A DNA stretch of 32,883 nucleotides from an uncultured Desulfobulbaceae bacterium. GTDB taxonomy: Bacteria; Desulfobacterota; Desulfobulbia; Desulfobulbales; BM004. The notes below the pieces were generated by a model. It searched no databases. It was not told the DNA's origin and saw only the letters and a list, made by a program, of their open reading frames with translations. A program made the translations under genes and the position numbers. How positions within the stretch are numbered: position 1 is the first letter of the stretch; each line of letters opens with the position of its first letter. The DNA is taken from NCBI GenBank assembly GCA_945787325.1, contig CALZHP010000028.1, forward strand, positions 1-32,883. Direction: 5' to 3'. Positions 31,578-32,883 of the stretch are shown piece after piece.

Positions 31578-31611
31578 AAAAAGCCCCTCGATTTTCGAGG
31601 GGCTTTTTTAA
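31578..31611. terminator. Strong bidirectional terminator
   Basis: AAAAAGCCCCTCG and CGAGGGGCTTTTT form a perfect stem with an ATTTT loop, with an A-run before and a T-run after. It can stop both the plus-strand NapC-like transcript and the minus-strand DUF2780 gene (stop at 31635), which converge here. Confidence 0.93.
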
Positions 31612-31634
31612 GTCCAATATTTCGTAATTGCTAA

Positions 31635-32027
31635 TCAGCGATTAGGAGTCAATACTTTTTGCAGGAGTCCTTTCGCGGCAGGCCCTCCCTGGTTTTGAAC
31701 ATAAGTAAGAACCACAGGAACAAACTTACTTATCATTCCTTTATCCAGCCCAAGCTTTGAAAAACCGCCGGCGAGACTTGCCAGACCTCCTAGCCCACCC
31801 ATTTTACCTCCCAGGGTTGATGCTATGTCACCCAAAGATCCCATTAACCCATGGCTTTCTGGAGCGTTGTCGATAAAATCATCTATACCAGGTGTACCTG
31901 TGACAACTTGTTGATATTCACTTGCATCCAGTTTATTTTTTGCAAGCTGAAAGATAAGTCCCGTACCGCCTTTGGCCTGATCTTCACTAACTCCAAGCTG
32001 GTCAACCAGAGTCTTAATAAGCTCCAT
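31635..32027 (-). CDS. DUF2780 family protein
   Basis: The 130-residue protein matches the DUF2780 (VcgC/VcgE-like) family: a helical N-terminus with LVDQLGVSEDQAKGGTG and LAKNKLDASEYQQV, a Gly-rich centre (GGKMGGLGGLASLAGG), and a C-terminal helix VPVVLTYVQNQGG. There is no signal peptide or membrane helix. Family function is not established. GGAGG lies just before the ATG at 32027. It is a single gene that converges on the NapC-like gene and shares the strong terminator; no link to respiration is evident. Confidence 0.85.
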   Translation of the reverse strand: MELIKTLVDQLGVSEDQAKGGTGLIFQLAKNKLDASEYQQVVTGTPGIDDFIDNAPESHGLMGSLGDIASTLGGKMGGLGGLASLAGGFSKLGLDKGMISKFVPVVLTYVQNQGGPAAKGLLQKVLTPNR

Positions 32028-32198
32028 AGCATTCCTCCTTTTTGATCATTTATGTTCAGGATGAGGTAGAAAGAAATAACGGCATTACCCTTTAATCGTG
32101 CCAACCATAAATTTTGAAATATTTATTTTGCGTAATCTAAGTATGATGAATATAAAACTGCAAAAGTTATTTTGTTTAAGTGAAACGCTAACAACAAA

Positions 32199-32883
32199 CT
32201 ATATCTCAAATTCCTGATGAAGATCTGGAATATCAATCCTGTCAAGTCCTGCTTCCGAACGTAAACCTTCCATCAATGCGCTTGCGGATTCCTCTTCACC
32301 ATGAACTATGAAAGTCCTTTGCGGTTTTTTCTGCATTGCATTCACAAAACCAATCAATCCATCTCTGTCGGCATGGCCGCTGAAACCGGTCAGCACTTCC
32401 ACTTGGGCGCCGAGTTTGAATTCATCACCGAAGATGCGGACGATCGGTTGCCGTTCCACTATTCTTCTACCAGTAGTATTTGGGGCCTGCCATCCTGTTA
32501 TTAGTATCGTGTTTTTCGGATCCTCTATCCTGCTTCGCAGATGATGCAGTATGCGGCCGCCCTCCATCATGCCGCTCGCGCTTATTACCACTGCGGGTTC
32601 TTTCAGTAAATTAAGGTCCTTAGATTCCTGTACCGTTTGAGTATAACGCATGTTCTCAAATCCAAATGGATCATTTTTGGCATCCTGCAGCATGAACTCA
32701 CGTATCTCCGCGTCATAGGTTTCAGGATGCAGCCGGAAAATATTCGTTGCCTTTGTTGCCAGTGGACTGTCAACAAAAATCGGTAACTCAGGGATATCCC
32801 CCCGGTCGGAAAGTTTATGCAGTGCATAGACAATCTGCTGGGTACGCCCAACGGAAAAGGCCGGAATTAGAAGGGTGCCGCCT
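32199..32883 (-). CDS. Beta-CASP metallo-beta-lactamase RNase, C-terminal part, cut by window edge
   Basis: The frame stays open from the stop at 32199 to the window edge (228 codons), so the N-terminal metal-binding half is outside. The visible part has the beta-CASP domain start GGTLLIPAFSVGRTQQIVYAL, PIFVDSPLATKAT, VISASGMMEGGRILHHL, then the RMMBL region with LTGFSGHADRDGLIGFV and FIVHGEEESASALMEGL. These motifs define the CPSF-73-like RNase family found in bacteria and archaea (YsdC/YkoY-like exported names vary). It should process or degrade RNA. The internal ATG at 32693 is not the start, because homology continues upstream of it. Confidence 0.92.
   Translation of the reverse strand, partial: GGTLLIPAFSVGRTQQIVYALHKLSDRGDIPELPIFVDSPLATKATNIFRLHPETYDAEIREFMLQDAKNDPFGFENMRYTQTVQESKDLNLLKEPAVVISASGMMEGGRILHHLRSRIEDPKNTILITGWQAPNTTGRRIVERQPIVRIFGDEFKLGAQVEVLTGFSGHADRDGLIGFVNAMQKKPQRTFIVHGEEESASALMEGLRSEAGLDRIDIPDLHQEFEI

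Overview
The window looks like part of the chromosome of an anaerobically respiring Gram-negative bacterium with moderately low GC. The evidence is a dense set of periplasmic multiheme c-type cytochromes, three NrfD-type quinone-interacting membrane modules, two di-heme-type cytochrome b proteins, a NapC/NirT-like cytochrome, and NtrC-type (sigma-54) regulators. This combination is typical of Desulfobacterota/Geobacter-like bacteria and also occurs in anammox planctomycetes. The sequence alone does not let me choose between them. I see no mobile element, tRNA, rRNA or CRISPR array.

Region 1 (1-7417, minus strand) is sensory. A haem-binding ethylbenzene-dehydrogenase-like periplasmic protein is coupled to a PhnD-like solute-binding protein, followed by the start of a membrane receptor or kinase. 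Two large PAS-containing histidine kinases lie upstream of these. Region 2 (7437-11559, minus strand) is an electron-transfer operon. Four tiny, mutually related membrane proteins come first, then a five-haem cytochrome, a HybA-like ferredoxin and a HybB/NrfD-like quinone-site protein, ending at a hairpin. It starts from a good sigma-54 promoter (11544-11559), with a cluster of TGCAACAC boxes about 110-185 bp upstream.

Region 3 (12035-16334, minus strand) encodes two related NtrC-type response regulators. One is intact. The other has two receiver domains and has lost the sigma-54 contact loop and the Walker B aspartate, yet keeps an almost identical DNA-recognition helix. Region 4 (16429-19083) has a divergent control region followed by a FeS / triheme c / NrfD module.

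Region 5 (19183-31611, mostly plus strand) contains a seven-haem EF-hand cytochrome with a cytochrome b, a slipin, a 19-haem cytochrome with a second cytochrome b, and a second NrfD / FeS / triheme c module. A further triheme cytochrome with a coiled coil and a NapC-like cytochrome end the region. Four intergenic regions here carry a CAC-WW-TGTGG palindrome, and in three of them it sits between a possible -35 and -10. Region 6 (31635-32883, minus strand) has a DUF2780 protein and the end of a beta-CASP metallo-beta-lactamase RNase.

Taken together, the window reads as a regulated hub that passes electrons between the membrane quinone pool and periplasmic haem proteins. No molybdopterin or other terminal catalytic subunit lies inside it, so the final donor or acceptor is not known from this sequence.
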